Positions 9,456-18,114 of a DNA stretch of 64,000 nt are shown piece by piece. The position numbers and the translations under genes are program-made. How positions within the stretch are numbered: position 1 is the first letter of the stretch; the number at the start of each line of letters is the position of its first letter. Location of the stretch: positions 62,001 to 126,000 of the forward strand of contig NZ_JAROAV010000023.1 in assembly GCF_029439465.1 (NCBI RefSeq), given 5' to 3'. The DNA is from Luteipulveratus flavus. GTDB taxonomy: Bacteria > Actinomycetota > Actinomycetes > Actinomycetales > Dermatophilaceae. Under the pieces are notes generated by a model, which worked only from the letters and a program-made list of their open reading frames with translations, was not told the DNA's origin and made no database searches.

Positions 9456-10174
9456 CGCGCCCCGGACGGGTGCTGGTGGTGACCGGTACCGACACCGAGG
9501 TCGGCAAGACGGTCGCGACGGCGGCCCTGGCCGCGGCTCTCACCGCCGCCGGGGAACGGGTGGTCGCGTACAAGCCGGTCCAGACCGGTGTCGTGGACGA
9601 CGAGGACGGCGACATGCCGTTCGTCCGCGGCGCGACCGGCGTACCGGCGTACGACGGGGTCCGGCTGCGTGAACCGATGGCGCCGGTGCAGGCCGCGACC
9701 CTGGAGGGACGGCCATTGCCCGCGCTCGAGGAGCACGTCGCCGCCGTACGGCGGTACGCGGCTGCGGCGGACACGGTGCTCGTCGAGGGGGCCGGCGGCC
9801 TGCTGGTCGAGCTGGACGAGCACGGCCGTACCCTTGCCGACCTCACGGCCGCGCTGGCCTCCGCGGGGTCGGCCGCGTCCGTGGTCGTGGTCGCCCGATC
9901 CGGGCTCGGCACGCTGAACCACACGATGCTGACCCTCGAGGCGCTGCACCGCCGCGACCTCACGGTGGCCGGTGTCGTCGTCGGCTCGCTGGGTCCAGTC
10001 CCGTCGGCGATCGAGCTCGCCAACCTCGACCACCTCCGCACCCGTGCCGGCGTGCCGTTGCTCGGGGTGGTGCCGGCCGGATCGGGCACCCTGGACCCCG
10101 AGGCGTTCCGGTCGGCGGCCCCCGGGTGGCTGCCTGGCGGTCACGCTTTGGCCGGACAGCGGGACGTGGGGTAA
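9452..10174 (+). CDS. bioD: Dethiobiotin synthase
   Basis: Protein of 240 aa. ATP-dependent carboxylase closing the ureido ring of dethiobiotin from DAPA. The N-terminal P-loop TGTDTEVGKT spans residues 11-20; KPVQTG and VEGAGGLLVEL are the substrate and Mg2+ motifs. Last gene of bioA-F-D. The final enzyme bioB is not in the window, so the pathway is completed elsewhere. The TAA stop (10172-10174) lies inside the -10 of the following tRNA promoter. Confidence 0.95.
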   Translation: MTRPGRVLVVTGTDTEVGKTVATAALAAALTAAGERVVAYKPVQTGVVDDEDGDMPFVRGATGVPAYDGVRLREPMAPVQAATLEGRPLPALEEHVAAVRRYAAAADTVLVEGAGGLLVELDEHGRTLADLTAALASAGSAASVVVVARSGLGTLNHTMLTLEALHRRDLTVAGVVVGSLGPVPSAIELANLDHLRTRAGVPLLGVVPAGSGTLDPEAFRSAAPGWLPGGHALAGQRDVG

Positions 10175-10177
10175 AGT
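10148..10177 (+). promoter_or_regulatory. Probable tRNA-Ile promoter inside the bioD end
   Basis: TTGGCC (10148-10153), 18-bp spacer, TAAAGT (10172-10177). It sits about 50 bp upstream of mature tRNA-Ile and overlaps the bioD stop. Assigned from hexamer match and spacing only. Confidence 0.45.
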
Positions 10178-10227
10178 CTGGCCTCGCGCGCCGTCCGGCT
10201 TCGGCCGAGCGGCGCCTGACGGTGTAG

Positions 10228-10304
10228 GGGCCTATAGCTCAGTCGGTTAGAGCGCTGTCCTGATAAGACAGAGGTCACTGGTTCAAGTCCAGTTAGGCCC
10301 ACCA
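10228..10304 (+). tRNA. tRNA-Ile (GAT)
   Basis: The acceptor stem GGGCCTA pairs with TAGGCCC. Anticodon stem CTGTC/GACAG closes a 7-nt loop with anticodon GAT at 10262-10264. The T-arm GGTTCAAGTCC is intact and CCA is encoded (10302-10304). The position after gyrA and DUF3566 and before tRNA-Ala is the conserved actinobacterial arrangement. Confidence 0.98.
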
Positions 10305-10346
10305 CCACCGCCAGTCCGCACAATCGCAGTGACGAGGAGTCCTGAG

Positions 10347-10502
10347 ATGAAGAAGGCCCTTCTGGTGCTCGCGGCGGCTGGCGCCGCTGCTTTCGCCAAC
10401 ACGAAGATCAAGCAGCGCAAGACCGGCAAGGAGCTGTGGGCGCAGGCCAGCGACAAGCCGGGCGAGAAGGTCATCAGCGGCAACACCTCGACGGCGAGCT
10501 GA
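10347..10502 (+). CDS. DLW-39-family mini-protein
   Basis: 51-aa protein starting MKKALLVLAAAG, a short hydrophobic N-terminus, followed by a basic stretch and KELWAQASDKP. Actinobacterial DLW-39 proteins are about 39 aa, share a hydrophobic start and a conserved Asp-Leu-Trp, and lie between these two tRNA genes. Here the motif is Glu-Leu-Trp. A good ribosome site (GAGGAGT) precedes the ATG. Function unknown. Assignment rests on position, size and motif. Confidence 0.75.
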   Translation: MKKALLVLAAAGAAAFANTKIKQRKTGKELWAQASDKPGEKVISGNTSTAS

Positions 10503-10577
10503 CCCTCACCGTCACCTCCGGGCCACCGCCCGGCAGCACACCTGGCGCCCGCGAGCCGTTTCGGCCGTGGGCGTTCG

Positions 10578-10650
10578 GGGGGCGTGGCGCAATTGGTAGC
10601 GCACCTGCTTTGCAAGCAGGGGGTTAGGGGTTCGAGTCCCCTCGCCTCCA
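10578..10650 (+). tRNA. tRNA-Ala (TGC)
   Basis: The acceptor GGGGGCG pairs with CGCCTCC through one G-T wobble. Anticodon stem CCTGC/GCAGG closes the loop TTTGCAA with anticodon TGC at 10611-10613. T-arm GGGGTTCGAGTCCCC is intact. CCA is not encoded, unlike the neighbouring tRNA-Ile. Confidence 0.98.
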
Positions 10651-10655
10651 CCGGT

Positions 10656-10693
10656 ACGAAGGCCCGGTTCCCTCGCGGGAGCCGGGCCTTCGT
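10656..10693. terminator. Bidirectional hairpin between tRNA-Ala and secreted hydrolase
   Basis: 17-bp inverted repeat with one G-T wobble and a TCGC loop (stem starts ACGAAGGCCCGG). It lies 5 nt after tRNA-Ala and 11 nt before the stop of the convergent minus-strand hydrolase gene, so it can serve both. Confidence 0.8.
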
Positions 10694-10704
10694 GGTGCGT
10701 GGAG

Positions 10705-12354
10705 CTAGCGCGTCGCAGTGCCGGTGATCGCCGCTCGCAGGTCGGCGGGCAGCCGGTCACCACCCGTCGCAGCCGCGCTCTTGCGCAGCGACGTGGTCGG
10801 CGCCGGGTCCGGAGCCGGGACGGGGTTGCACTTCACGTCCGACACGTTCTGCTTGGCGGACCGCCGCGGCACCTGGCCGGTCAGCAGGTAGGTCGCGATG
10901 GTGGTGTCCGTGCAGGCAACACCCGACAGCGAACCCGAGTGCGTCGTACCGCCGACACCCTCGACGAGTCGGGCGTTCGGGAAACGCTTGCGCACCTCGA
11001 GCGCGCCCGCGAACGGCGTCGCCGCGTCGTGGGTCTCGGCGATCAGCAGGATCGGCGGGATGGTCCGTCCCTTGACGTCGACCGCCTTCTTCGCGGGCTT
11101 CGCGTGCCAGGTCAGGCAAGGCGCATTGAACCAGGCGTTGGCCCACGTCTCGAACGGCGCGCGGTTGTAGGTGCGCCAGTTGTCGGCACGCCACTTGTTC
11201 CATGACGTCGGCCACTGCACGTCGGTGCACTGGACGCCGAGGTAGACCGCGTAGCCGTTGTCGGAGCCGGGGCCTGAGCCGTTGGCGCCGTCGTACAGCT
11301 CCTTGGTCGGGGCGAAGTCGCCGTTGAACGCCGCGGCGAGCGCCTGGGCGTCCTCCTCCCAGCCGTAGACGTAGTAGCCGGCGTTGAGGAAGGCGTCGGT
11401 CCACTCGTCCGGACCGATGATGCCCAGGGCCGGCGACTTCGCGAGCTGGTTGAGGACCCGGTAGTACTTCTTCTTGATCGCGTCACCACTGGTGCCGAGG
11501 TGGTAGGTCGCGTCGTGGCGAGCCACCCAGTCGAAGAAGATGCCGATGTTCTTGTCGAACGCGACGTCCTGGTTGAGGTTGGCCTTGTACCAGACGTCCT
11601 TGGGGTTCACGACCCCGTCGAGCACCATCCGGCCGACGCGGTTCGGGAAGAGCGTGGAGTACACCTGGCCGAGGTAGGTGCCGTAGCTGAACCCGTAGAA
11701 GTTGATCTTCGGAGCACCCAGCGCCTTGCGGATGCTGTCCATGTCCTGGACCGAGTCGGTCGTCTTCAGGTGCGGCAGCAGGACGGCGCCCGGGGACTTC
11801 GCGCAGGCGTCGGAGTAGCCCTTCGCCTTGGCCAGCCACACCTTCTCGGTGTCGGCCCGGAACGGGCGGTAGTCGGGACGGTTGTACCCGAAGTAGTTGC
11901 CGTCGCAGGCCAACGAGGGCTGGCTGGAGCCGACGCCGCGCGGGTCGAACCCGATCCAGTCGTACGGGTCGCCGCCGCCGTTGGGGACGAACGCCCCCAG
12001 CCGGGACAGGGTCAGTCCGGAACCACCGGGACCGCCCGGGTTGACCAGCATCGGGCCCTGAGCCTTATCGTCGCTGGTCTTGTGCTTGATGCGGCTGACG
12101 GCGAGCTTGATCGTGGTGCCGCCGGGGTTGCCGTAGTCCAGCGGCACGGTGACGAAGCCGCACTGTGCACCGGCGGCGTCGAGTCGTGGGTTCGTGCACT
12201 TCTCCCAGGTGACGGGAGGCGGCTGGTAGCCCTGCGGCGTGGCTCGTTGGGTCGTGACCGGGGCGGCGGATGTCGCCGCCTGGGCCGTGGTGGCGCCGAC
12301 CAGACTCCCGCCGACGAGGGCGGTCGCTGCCAGGCTGGTGAAGAGCTTCTTCAT
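10705..12354 (-). CDS. Secreted tripeptidyl-aminopeptidase-like alpha/beta hydrolase
   Basis: Protein of 549 aa. Residues 1-27 are a Sec signal peptide (MKKLFTS, hydrophobic core, AQA cleavage). The alpha/beta-hydrolase domain has NPGGPGGSG (oxyanion segment), FDPRGVGSS and the nucleophile motif GFSYGTYLG. The C-terminal TAP-like domain has AETHDAATPFAGAL (catalytic Asp region) and TTHSG (His). This is the Streptomyces tripeptidyl aminopeptidase / SlpD-E family that removes N-terminal tripeptides outside the cell. Some members act as esterases, so the substrate is open. A ribosome site (AGGGGAT) precedes the ATG. A perfect 10-bp palindrome lies just upstream. Confidence 0.9.
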   Translation of the reverse strand: MKKLFTSLAATALVGGSLVGATTAQAATSAAPVTTQRATPQGYQPPPVTWEKCTNPRLDAAGAQCGFVTVPLDYGNPGGTTIKLAVSRIKHKTSDDKAQGPMLVNPGGPGGSGLTLSRLGAFVPNGGGDPYDWIGFDPRGVGSSQPSLACDGNYFGYNRPDYRPFRADTEKVWLAKAKGYSDACAKSPGAVLLPHLKTTDSVQDMDSIRKALGAPKINFYGFSYGTYLGQVYSTLFPNRVGRMVLDGVVNPKDVWYKANLNQDVAFDKNIGIFFDWVARHDATYHLGTSGDAIKKKYYRVLNQLAKSPALGIIGPDEWTDAFLNAGYYVYGWEEDAQALAAAFNGDFAPTKELYDGANGSGPGSDNGYAVYLGVQCTDVQWPTSWNKWRADNWRTYNRAPFETWANAWFNAPCLTWHAKPAKKAVDVKGRTIPPILLIAETHDAATPFAGALEVRKRFPNARLVEGVGGTTHSGSLSGVACTDTTIATYLLTGQVPRRSAKQNVSDVKCNPVPAPDPAPTTSLRKSAAATGGDRLPADLRAAITGTATR

Positions 12355-12374
12355 GAAATCCCCTGATTCATGCG

Positions 12375-12399
12375 GGCGTGACGTGACCTACGTCACGCC
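12375..12399. promoter_or_regulatory. CRP/GlxR-like palindrome upstream of secreted hydrolase
   Basis: Perfect inverted repeat GGCGTGACGT-N5-ACGTCACGCC. It contains GTGA-N6-TCAC (12383-12396), the core of the CRP-family consensus TGTGA-N6-TCACA, with different outer bases. It lies 21-45 bp upstream of the hydrolase ATG on the minus strand. Assignment to a CRP-type regulator is inference. Confidence 0.45.
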
Positions 12400-12543
12400 A
12401 TCCTCCCGGACCAGCGAGCCCCGTGGGACGTTGGCGACCGGCCGCTCTCACCCGGCCTCCCCCGGACGCGGGATGTCACACCCCATCGCCCTCTGGTGGT
12501 CTCACCTGCCGAAAGCACTTCGAGACATCACCGGAGGTACACC

Positions 12544-13299
12544 ATGAGAGTCGCCGTCGCCGGAGCCACCGGGAAGGTCGGCGCGCACGTCGTCCACCAG
12601 CTGACGCGGACCGGGCACGAGGTCGTCCGCCTGTCACGCACCGACGGGGTCGACCTGACCACCGGGGACGGGCTCGCCGACCGGCTGGCGGGGGCCGACG
12701 CGGTCATCGACTGCCTCAGCGTCGTCACCACGCGCCGGCGGGCCGCGGTGTCCTTCTTCGAGACCACCACGCGCACGCTGCTCGACGCCGAGCGCGCGGC
12801 CGGCGTCGGCCACCACGTCGTGCTGTCGATCGTCGGCGCCGACCGCGTGCAGTACGGCTACTACGAGGGCAAGCTCGCCCAGGAGCGGCTCGTGCGCGAG
12901 TCCGGCCGCCCGTACACGATCCTGCGCGCGACCCAGTTCCACGAGTTCGCCGAGCAGCTGCTGGAGCGGTTCGTCCTCGGGCGACTGGCGCTCGTCCCGC
13001 GCGGGAGGTCGGCTCCGGTCGCCGCCACCGAGGTGGCCACCGCGCTCGTCGAGCTCGCCGCCGACACGCCCCACGCCGAGCACCTGGAGCTCACCGGTCC
13101 GGGCGAGCACGACCTGGCGGACATGGTGCAGCAGCTCGTCGCCGTCCGCGGTCTGCCGACCCGGGCGTACGGCCTGCGGCTCCCGGGCGCCGGTGCCCGG
13201 GCGATGCGGGAGGGCGCGCTGCTGTCGGAGAACCCCTGGCGGGTCGGCACGCAGACGTACGAGGAGTGGCTGCGCGAACGAGCCGTCGAACCCGCCTGA
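12544..13299 (+). CDS. NmrA/SDR-type NAD(P)-binding protein
   Basis: Protein of 251 aa, an atypical short-chain dehydrogenase fold. The N-terminal dinucleotide motif is VAGATGKVGAHV (residues 5-16); YYEGKLAQE resembles the YxxxK region, and the ATQFHEFAEQ segment is typical of NmrA-like oxidoreductases. The ribosome site GGAGGT precedes the ATG. Convergent with the downstream SDR gene, 12 nt apart. Likely binds NADP(H) as a redox sensor or quinone reductase; substrate unknown. Confidence 0.8.
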   Translation: MRVAVAGATGKVGAHVVHQLTRTGHEVVRLSRTDGVDLTTGDGLADRLAGADAVIDCLSVVTTRRRAAVSFFETTTRTLLDAERAAGVGHHVVLSIVGADRVQYGYYEGKLAQERLVRESGRPYTILRATQFHEFAEQLLERFVLGRLALVPRGRSAPVAATEVATALVELAADTPHAEHLELTGPGEHDLADMVQQLVAVRGLPTRAYGLRLPGAGARAMREGALLSENPWRVGTQTYEEWLRERAVEPA

Positions 13300-13311
13300 C
13301 GCGGTCGTCCG

Positions 13312-14136
13312 TCAGGACCGGCTGATCCAGCCGCTCGTCGCGCCGAGCACCCGGCTGCCGTCCAGGTCGGCCAGCGACAGACCGGCGAACGACCGCGCGC
13401 CGTCGGAGGTGTGCCAGCGGAACCGGTACTCCGGTGCGGTCGCCGCCTCCGCGATCGCCCGCGCGGCGTCGGCGGCGGGCTGCGCGGCGGCGAACGCCTG
13501 CTCGGTCCGCGCGAGGTACGCCTCCAGCTGGTCCGCGTACGGTCCGGGCTCGATCCGGGCCCCGTTGGTCACGAAGTCGCTGGCGACCGCGGCGGGTTCG
13601 ACGACGCTGACCCACACGCCGAACGGGTGCGCCACGACCGCGAGGGACTGCATGAATCCCTCGACGGCGAACTTCGACCCGCAGTACGCGTCGGCGAACG
13701 GCTGGCCGACCGATCCGCCGACGCTCGTCACCGTCAGGATCCGCCCGCGGCCTGCCTCGCGCATGCCGGGAAGCACCGCGCGGGTCAGGTTGACCGGGCC
13801 CAGGTAGTTCACCTCGAGCTGGTCGCGCACGTCCGACGCGGTGAGCTGCTCGGCCGTCCCGACCATGCCGCGCCCGGCGTTGTTGACCAGCACGTCGATC
13901 TGCCCGTGGTCGGCGCGGACCTGCTGGATGCACGCGGTCGCGGCGGCGTGGTCGGTGACGTCGAGGGCACGAACGTCCAGCGTTACGCCCGCCTCGTCCG
14001 CAGCCGCCCGCAGCCGGTCGGCCCGGCCCGGATCACGCATGGTCGCCACGACCGTGAGCCCGCGACGGGCCAGCGCGACGGCGGTGTGCAGCCCCATGCC
14101 CGAGGAGGTACCCGTCACCACGGCGACATCGCTCAT
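13312..14136 (-). CDS. Short-chain dehydrogenase/reductase
   Basis: Classical SDR of 274 aa. It has the cofactor motif TGTSSGMGLHTA, VNNAGRG, the catalytic Ser in TVTSVGGSVG and YxxxK in AYCGSKFAVEGF. Basic residues after the second beta strand (TMRDPGRADR) favour NADP. It is an oxidoreductase of unknown substrate. The start MSDVAVVTG at 14136 is chosen because upstream in-frame codons read as Arg-rich non-protein sequence. Confidence 0.88.
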   Translation of the reverse strand: MSDVAVVTGTSSGMGLHTAVALARRGLTVVATMRDPGRADRLRAAADEAGVTLDVRALDVTDHAAATACIQQVRADHGQIDVLVNNAGRGMVGTAEQLTASDVRDQLEVNYLGPVNLTRAVLPGMREAGRGRILTVTSVGGSVGQPFADAYCGSKFAVEGFMQSLAVVAHPFGVWVSVVEPAAVASDFVTNGARIEPGPYADQLEAYLARTEQAFAAAQPAADAARAIAEAATAPEYRFRWHTSDGARSFAGLSLADLDGSRVLGATSGWISRS

Positions 14137-14188
14137 ACCGGCACCGTACGCGCGGAGCCCGGTCGAGGGGAGGGTCCGGCCGCCGCGG

Positions 14189-15475
14189 TCAGACCCGCCG
14201 CGAGCCGTGCGGGCGGATCGGCTTGCCCGGGCGCAGCGGCCGCAGGCTCTTGGCCACCAGCTCGTCCAGTCCGTGCCTGGTCGTCCACGCCGCGGTGGTC
14301 TCGACCGGGTGGTCCAGGTCGAGCTGGCGCAGGATCTGGTCCAAGGCGGCCAGCACCGACGCCTGCAGCATCCACACGTCACGGTCGCGGCGCGGGTCCA
14401 CGTCGATCATCGCCAGCTCGGCGAGCACGGCGCGCGACTCCTCGACCACGTCGAGCATCCGTTCGCGGGCCTCGTCGGCGGACTCGATCAGGTCCGCGCC
14501 GATGCGGTCACCGAACGCGCGCAGGCCGCCGGCGATGTCGTCCAGGACGACCGCGAACGCCTTCGCCAGCTCACCCGCCCGTTCCCGGCGCTCGTCGTCC
14601 TCGGCCTCGGCGACCTGCTGCCCGACCATGACGACTAAGGCTCGCTCGGCGGACAGGCACCGGTCCAGCCGGGCCAGGGAGTCGCGCAGCTCGGGGTGGA
14701 TGGTGGTGGCGGCCAGGGCCCGCGGGTTGAGCCGGCGCCGCTCCTGGATGGTGTCGACCTCCTGGGTGGCCTCGCTCAGCTCCCGGCCGGTGCTGTTGAC
14801 CCAGTCCAGCCAGGCCCGGGCCTCCTCGGGGTGCGGAGGTCGGTCGCCGACCGTCTGGGCGACCTCGTTCAGCAGCGCGGCGAGCTCCCGCGGGACGCGG
14901 GCGACCGCGTCCCGCGCGGTGGTGTTCGGGATCTGCACCGGGAAGAGCAGGCTGAACGCGATCCCGACCAGCGCACCGACCAACGTGTTGACGACGCGGA
15001 CCTCGGCGGCGAGCCCGGTCCCGCTGGAGACGGCGAGGATCAGCATCGCGCTGATGGCCGTCTCCAGCGACTGCGGTCCCAGGCGGAACAGCTTGGCGAG
15101 CACGAGGGACGTCGCGACGACGATGGCCAGGCTCCACCAGGACAGGCCGATCCAGGTGGTGATGCCGACGGCCACGAGCACGCCGGTGAGCACCGCTCCC
15201 ACCCGGACCAGCGCCATCAGCAGGGTGCTCACCGTGGAGGCCTGCACGACCAGCAGGGCGGTCAGCGGGGCGGTCAGGTCCAGGATGCCCGGCGAGATCC
15301 AGTCGGCGATGACGTAGGAGATGACCGCCGCGGAGGTGAGCCGGGCGACGCCGAGCGCCTCGGGACGCAGCCGCCGCGGCACCTCCGACCAGGTGGCCGG
15401 CGCGGACGGCCAGACCCGCCACACCAGCCGGCGCAGCGCGTTGCGCGCCCTCGGCCGCAGCTCCCCGAACCGCAT
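14189..15475 (-). CDS. FUSC-family (aromatic acid exporter-like) membrane protein
   Basis: Protein of 428 aa. The N-terminal about 170 residues contain five to six membrane helices (SAAVISYVIADWI onward); the C-terminal half is a helical cytoplasmic domain rich in charged residues. This half-length layout fits FUSC/ArAE proteins, which export weak acids, but substrate is unknown. It starts 12 nt after the gnd stop on the same strand, so it probably shares its transcript. Confidence 0.75.
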   Translation of the reverse strand: MRFGELRPRARNALRRLVWRVWPSAPATWSEVPRRLRPEALGVARLTSAAVISYVIADWISPGILDLTAPLTALLVVQASTVSTLLMALVRVGAVLTGVLVAVGITTWIGLSWWSLAIVVATSLVLAKLFRLGPQSLETAISAMLILAVSSGTGLAAEVRVVNTLVGALVGIAFSLLFPVQIPNTTARDAVARVPRELAALLNEVAQTVGDRPPHPEEARAWLDWVNSTGRELSEATQEVDTIQERRRLNPRALAATTIHPELRDSLARLDRCLSAERALVVMVGQQVAEAEDDERRERAGELAKAFAVVLDDIAGGLRAFGDRIGADLIESADEARERMLDVVEESRAVLAELAMIDVDPRRDRDVWMLQASVLAALDQILRQLDLDHPVETTAAWTTRHGLDELVAKSLRPLRPGKPIRPHGSRRV

Positions 15476-15487
15476 CGCCCGGTCCCG

Positions 15488-16927
15488 TCAGAGACGCTGC
15501 TCGGAACGGTCGCCGGACCACAGCGTGTGGAACGTCCCCTCACGGTCGACCCGCTGGTAGGTGTGCGCGCCGAAGAAGTCGCGCTGCGCCTGGATCAGCG
15601 CCGCGGGCAGCCGTTCCGAGGCCAGCGAGTCGTAGTACGCCAGGGCGGAGGAGAACCCCGGCGCCGGGATCGCCGACGCCGCCGCCAGCCCGACGATGCG
15701 GCGCCAGGCCGCGTCACCGTCCGCGACGACCTGCGCGAAGTACGGGTCCGCCAGCAGGGTCACCAGGTCCGGGTTCTTCTCGTACGCCTCGGCGATGCGG
15801 TTGAGGAAGCGGGCCCGGATGATGCAGCCGCCCCGCCAGATGCGCGCCATCGCGGACAGGTCGATGTCCCAGTCGAACTCGGCGGCACCGGCCCGGATCA
15901 GGTCGAACCCCTGGGCGTACGCGACGACCTTGGAGGCGTACAGCGCGGCGCGGACGTCGTCCTCGAACGTCTCGGGTACGGGCGGGGGCTCCGGTCGGTT
16001 GGTCGTCGACCGGCGGACGGCGTCGCGCTGGTCGGCCTTCGAGGAGACCGCGCGCGCGAAGACCGCCTCACCGATGCCGGAGACGGGGACGCCGAGGCCG
16101 ACGGCGTTCTGGACCGTCCAGACGCCGGTGCCCTTGGAACCGGCGTGGTCGAGGATGGCGTCGACGAGCGGCTTGCCCGTGTCGGCGTCGGTGTGGCCGA
16201 GGACCTCGGCCGTGATCTCGATGAGGTAGGACTCCAGGTCGCCCTCGTTCCACTGCTGGAAGACCTGGACGAGCTCCTCGGTGCTGTGGCCGCCGGCGCG
16301 CCGCAGCAGGTCGTACGCCTCGGAGATCAGCTGCATGTCGGCGTACTCGATGCCGTTGTGGACCATCTTCACGAAGTGCCCGGCGCCGTCGTGGCCGACG
16401 TGGGTGACGCACGGCTCGCCCTCGGCGACCGCCGCGATCGACTCCAGGATCGGGCGCAGCGTCTCCCACGACTCGTCCGAGCCGCCGGGCATGATCGACG
16501 GACCGTTCAGCGCGCCCTCCTCGCCGCCGGAGATGCCGGTGCCGACGAAGTGAATTCCCTTGTCCCGCAACGCTTTCTCGCGAGCGATGGTGTCCTGGAA
16601 GTTGGCGTTGCCGCCGTCCACGATGATGTCGCCCGGCTCGAACCGCTCGGCCAGCTGGTCGATCACCGCGTCGGTGCCCGGGCCGGCCTGGACCATCACG
16701 ATCGCGGTCCGCGGCGTACGGAGGGACGCGACGAACTCGTCCATCGACTCCGACCCGACGAAGCCCAGGTCGCCGTGCTCGCGCAGCAGGTCGTCGGTGC
16801 GGGCCTGTGTCCGGTTGTGGACGGCGACGGTGTTGCCCTCGCGGGAGGCGAGGTTGCGGGCGAGGTTGGACCCCATCACCGCCAGCCCGACGACGCCGAT
16901 GTTCGCGGTGGCTCTCGACTCGGCCAT
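15488..16927 (-). CDS. gnd: 6-phosphogluconate dehydrogenase (NADP+, decarboxylating)
   Basis: Protein of 479 aa, full length for the long GndA type. Oxidatively decarboxylates 6-phosphogluconate to ribulose 5-phosphate in the pentose-phosphate pathway. Rossmann start GVVGLAVMGSNLARN, NADP motif HNRTQAR, 6PGDH signature VGTGISGGEEGALNG and catalytic Lys in GHFVKMVHNGIEYADM are present. The ribosome site GGAGAGG precedes the ATG. Followed by the FUSC gene. Confidence 0.96.
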   Translation of the reverse strand: MAESRATANIGVVGLAVMGSNLARNLASREGNTVAVHNRTQARTDDLLREHGDLGFVGSESMDEFVASLRTPRTAIVMVQAGPGTDAVIDQLAERFEPGDIIVDGGNANFQDTIAREKALRDKGIHFVGTGISGGEEGALNGPSIMPGGSDESWETLRPILESIAAVAEGEPCVTHVGHDGAGHFVKMVHNGIEYADMQLISEAYDLLRRAGGHSTEELVQVFQQWNEGDLESYLIEITAEVLGHTDADTGKPLVDAILDHAGSKGTGVWTVQNAVGLGVPVSGIGEAVFARAVSSKADQRDAVRRSTTNRPEPPPVPETFEDDVRAALYASKVVAYAQGFDLIRAGAAEFDWDIDLSAMARIWRGGCIIRARFLNRIAEAYEKNPDLVTLLADPYFAQVVADGDAAWRRIVGLAAASAIPAPGFSSALAYYDSLASERLPAALIQAQRDFFGAHTYQRVDREGTFHTLWSGDRSEQRL

Positions 16928-17019
16928 GGCAGCTGCCTCTCCGATCGTTCGTCTCGTCCTCCGTAGTCTCCACCCGGCGGGCGTTGTCAGGCCGACGGCC
17001 TGCGGGCGATAGTGAGCAG

Positions 17020-17268
17020 ATGGCGCAGGACATCGACATCCAGCAGCACATCAAGGACCTCATCGCCGAGGAGCACGGGCTGCGTGACGAACGTGGCGCC
17101 GGCGAGATCTCGGCTCAGGACGAGCGCAAGCGACTGAAGAGCATCGAGGTCGAGCTGGACCAGTGCTGGGACCTGCTGCGGCAGCGCCGGGCCCGGCGCG
17201 AGTTCGGCGAGGACGCCTCCGACGCGACGGTGCGCGACCCCGGCACCGTCGAGGGCTACCGCGGCTGA
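17020..17268 (+). CDS. DUF2630 small protein
   Basis: 82-aa charged helical protein (IQQHIKDLIAEEHGLRD, then a heptad-rich VELDQCWDLLRQRRARRE) matching the DUF2630 pattern. The tail DPGTVEGYRG is typical. A GATAGT hexamer ends 6 nt before the ATG with no ribosome site, suggesting a leaderless mRNA. Function unknown; divergent from gnd. Confidence 0.8.
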   Translation: MAQDIDIQQHIKDLIAEEHGLRDERGAGEISAQDERKRLKSIEVELDQCWDLLRQRRARREFGEDASDATVRDPGTVEGYRG

Positions 17269-17310
17269 GCGCCCCCGCATCGACCGTAGGAACCGATCCG
17301 AGGAGGACGC

Positions 17311-17958
17311 ATGACTCGCATCACCGTGCTCGGCGGCACCGGGTACGCCGGTGGCCACGTCGTCCGCGAGGCCGCCTCGCGCGGTCACCAGGTGACCTCG
17401 TACAGCAGGAACGAGCCGCAGGAGAAGGTCGACGGCGTGAGCTACCGGACCGTCGACGTGCTGCAGCAACCGCAGGCGCTGGAGGAGGTGTTCGCCGACA
17501 CCGACGTCGTGCTCGACACCCTCTCGCCGCGCGGCGACCTGGAGGGAAAGCTCGAGGACGTCGTCCGGTCGCTCATCGAGGTGGCCCGGCGGACCGGTGT
17601 CCGGCTGGGCGTGCTCGGCGGCGCCGGCTCGCTGTACGTCGCCGAGGGCGGGCCGCGGCTGATCGACACCCCGGAGTTCCCCGAGCAGGCCAAGGGCGAG
17701 GCGCGCACCGGACTGACCGCGTTGCAGGACCTGGAGGCGTCTCCGCCGGAGGTGGACTGGTTCCTGGTGAGCCCGGCCGCGGAGTTCGGCGCCTGGGACC
17801 CGGGCGAGGCCACCGGGAAGTACCGCGTGGGCGGTGACGTGCTGCTGGTCGACGAGAACGGACGCTCGTACGTCTCGGGCGCCGACCTGGCCGCGGCGAT
17901 CGTCGACGAGATCGAGACGCCGAGGTACCGCCGGAAGCGCCTCGGCGTCGCCTACTGA
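17311..17958 (+). CDS. NAD(P)-dependent epimerase/NmrA-like protein
   Basis: Protein of 215 aa with the dinucleotide motif VLGGTGYAGGHVVRE at residues 6-20. The YwnB/BVR-B-like layout (LGGAGSLYV, then SPAAEFGAWDPG, then ISGADLAAAIVDE-type end) is that of flavin-reductase-like NAD(P)H-binding proteins. The ribosome site GAGGAGG is at 17299-17305. Substrate unknown. It is followed by repeat elements rather than another gene. Confidence 0.8.
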   Translation: MTRITVLGGTGYAGGHVVREAASRGHQVTSYSRNEPQEKVDGVSYRTVDVLQQPQALEEVFADTDVVLDTLSPRGDLEGKLEDVVRSLIEVARRTGVRLGVLGGAGSLYVAEGGPRLIDTPEFPEQAKGEARTGLTALQDLEASPPEVDWFLVSPAAEFGAWDPGEATGKYRVGGDVLLVDENGRSYVSGADLAAAIVDEIETPRYRRKRLGVAY

Positions 17959-17976
17959 CCCACCCACCCACCCCCC

Positions 17977-18108
17977 CGCCGGTCGAGTAGGGCCGGAGCG
18001 TGCGGAGGCCCGTATCGAGACCTGGTGAGTCGTGGGGAGACCGGGCGTTCGCGGTGGCGGTGGTCTCGATACGGGGCATCACTTCGTTCGCCCCTACTCG
18101 ACCGGCGG
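17977..18108. repeat. Interspersed palindromic repeat, type A
   Basis: Imperfect palindrome. Outer arms CCGCCGGTCGAGTAGGGC / GCCCCTACTCGACCGGCGG and inner arms GGCCCGTATCGAGACC / GGTCTCGATACGGG are separated by a variable centre. Related copies occur near 47.7 and 48.1-48.5 kb. With the next element it fills the 341-bp gap between the NmrA-like gene and lacI; no gene is seen there. Confidence 0.8.
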
Positions 18109-18114
18109 AATCCC

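Noticed and set aside
10578-10704. tRNA-Ala as an integration site of a genomic island
   Set aside because: No integrase gene and no second copy of the tRNA 3' end noticed in the window; a terminator follows normally.
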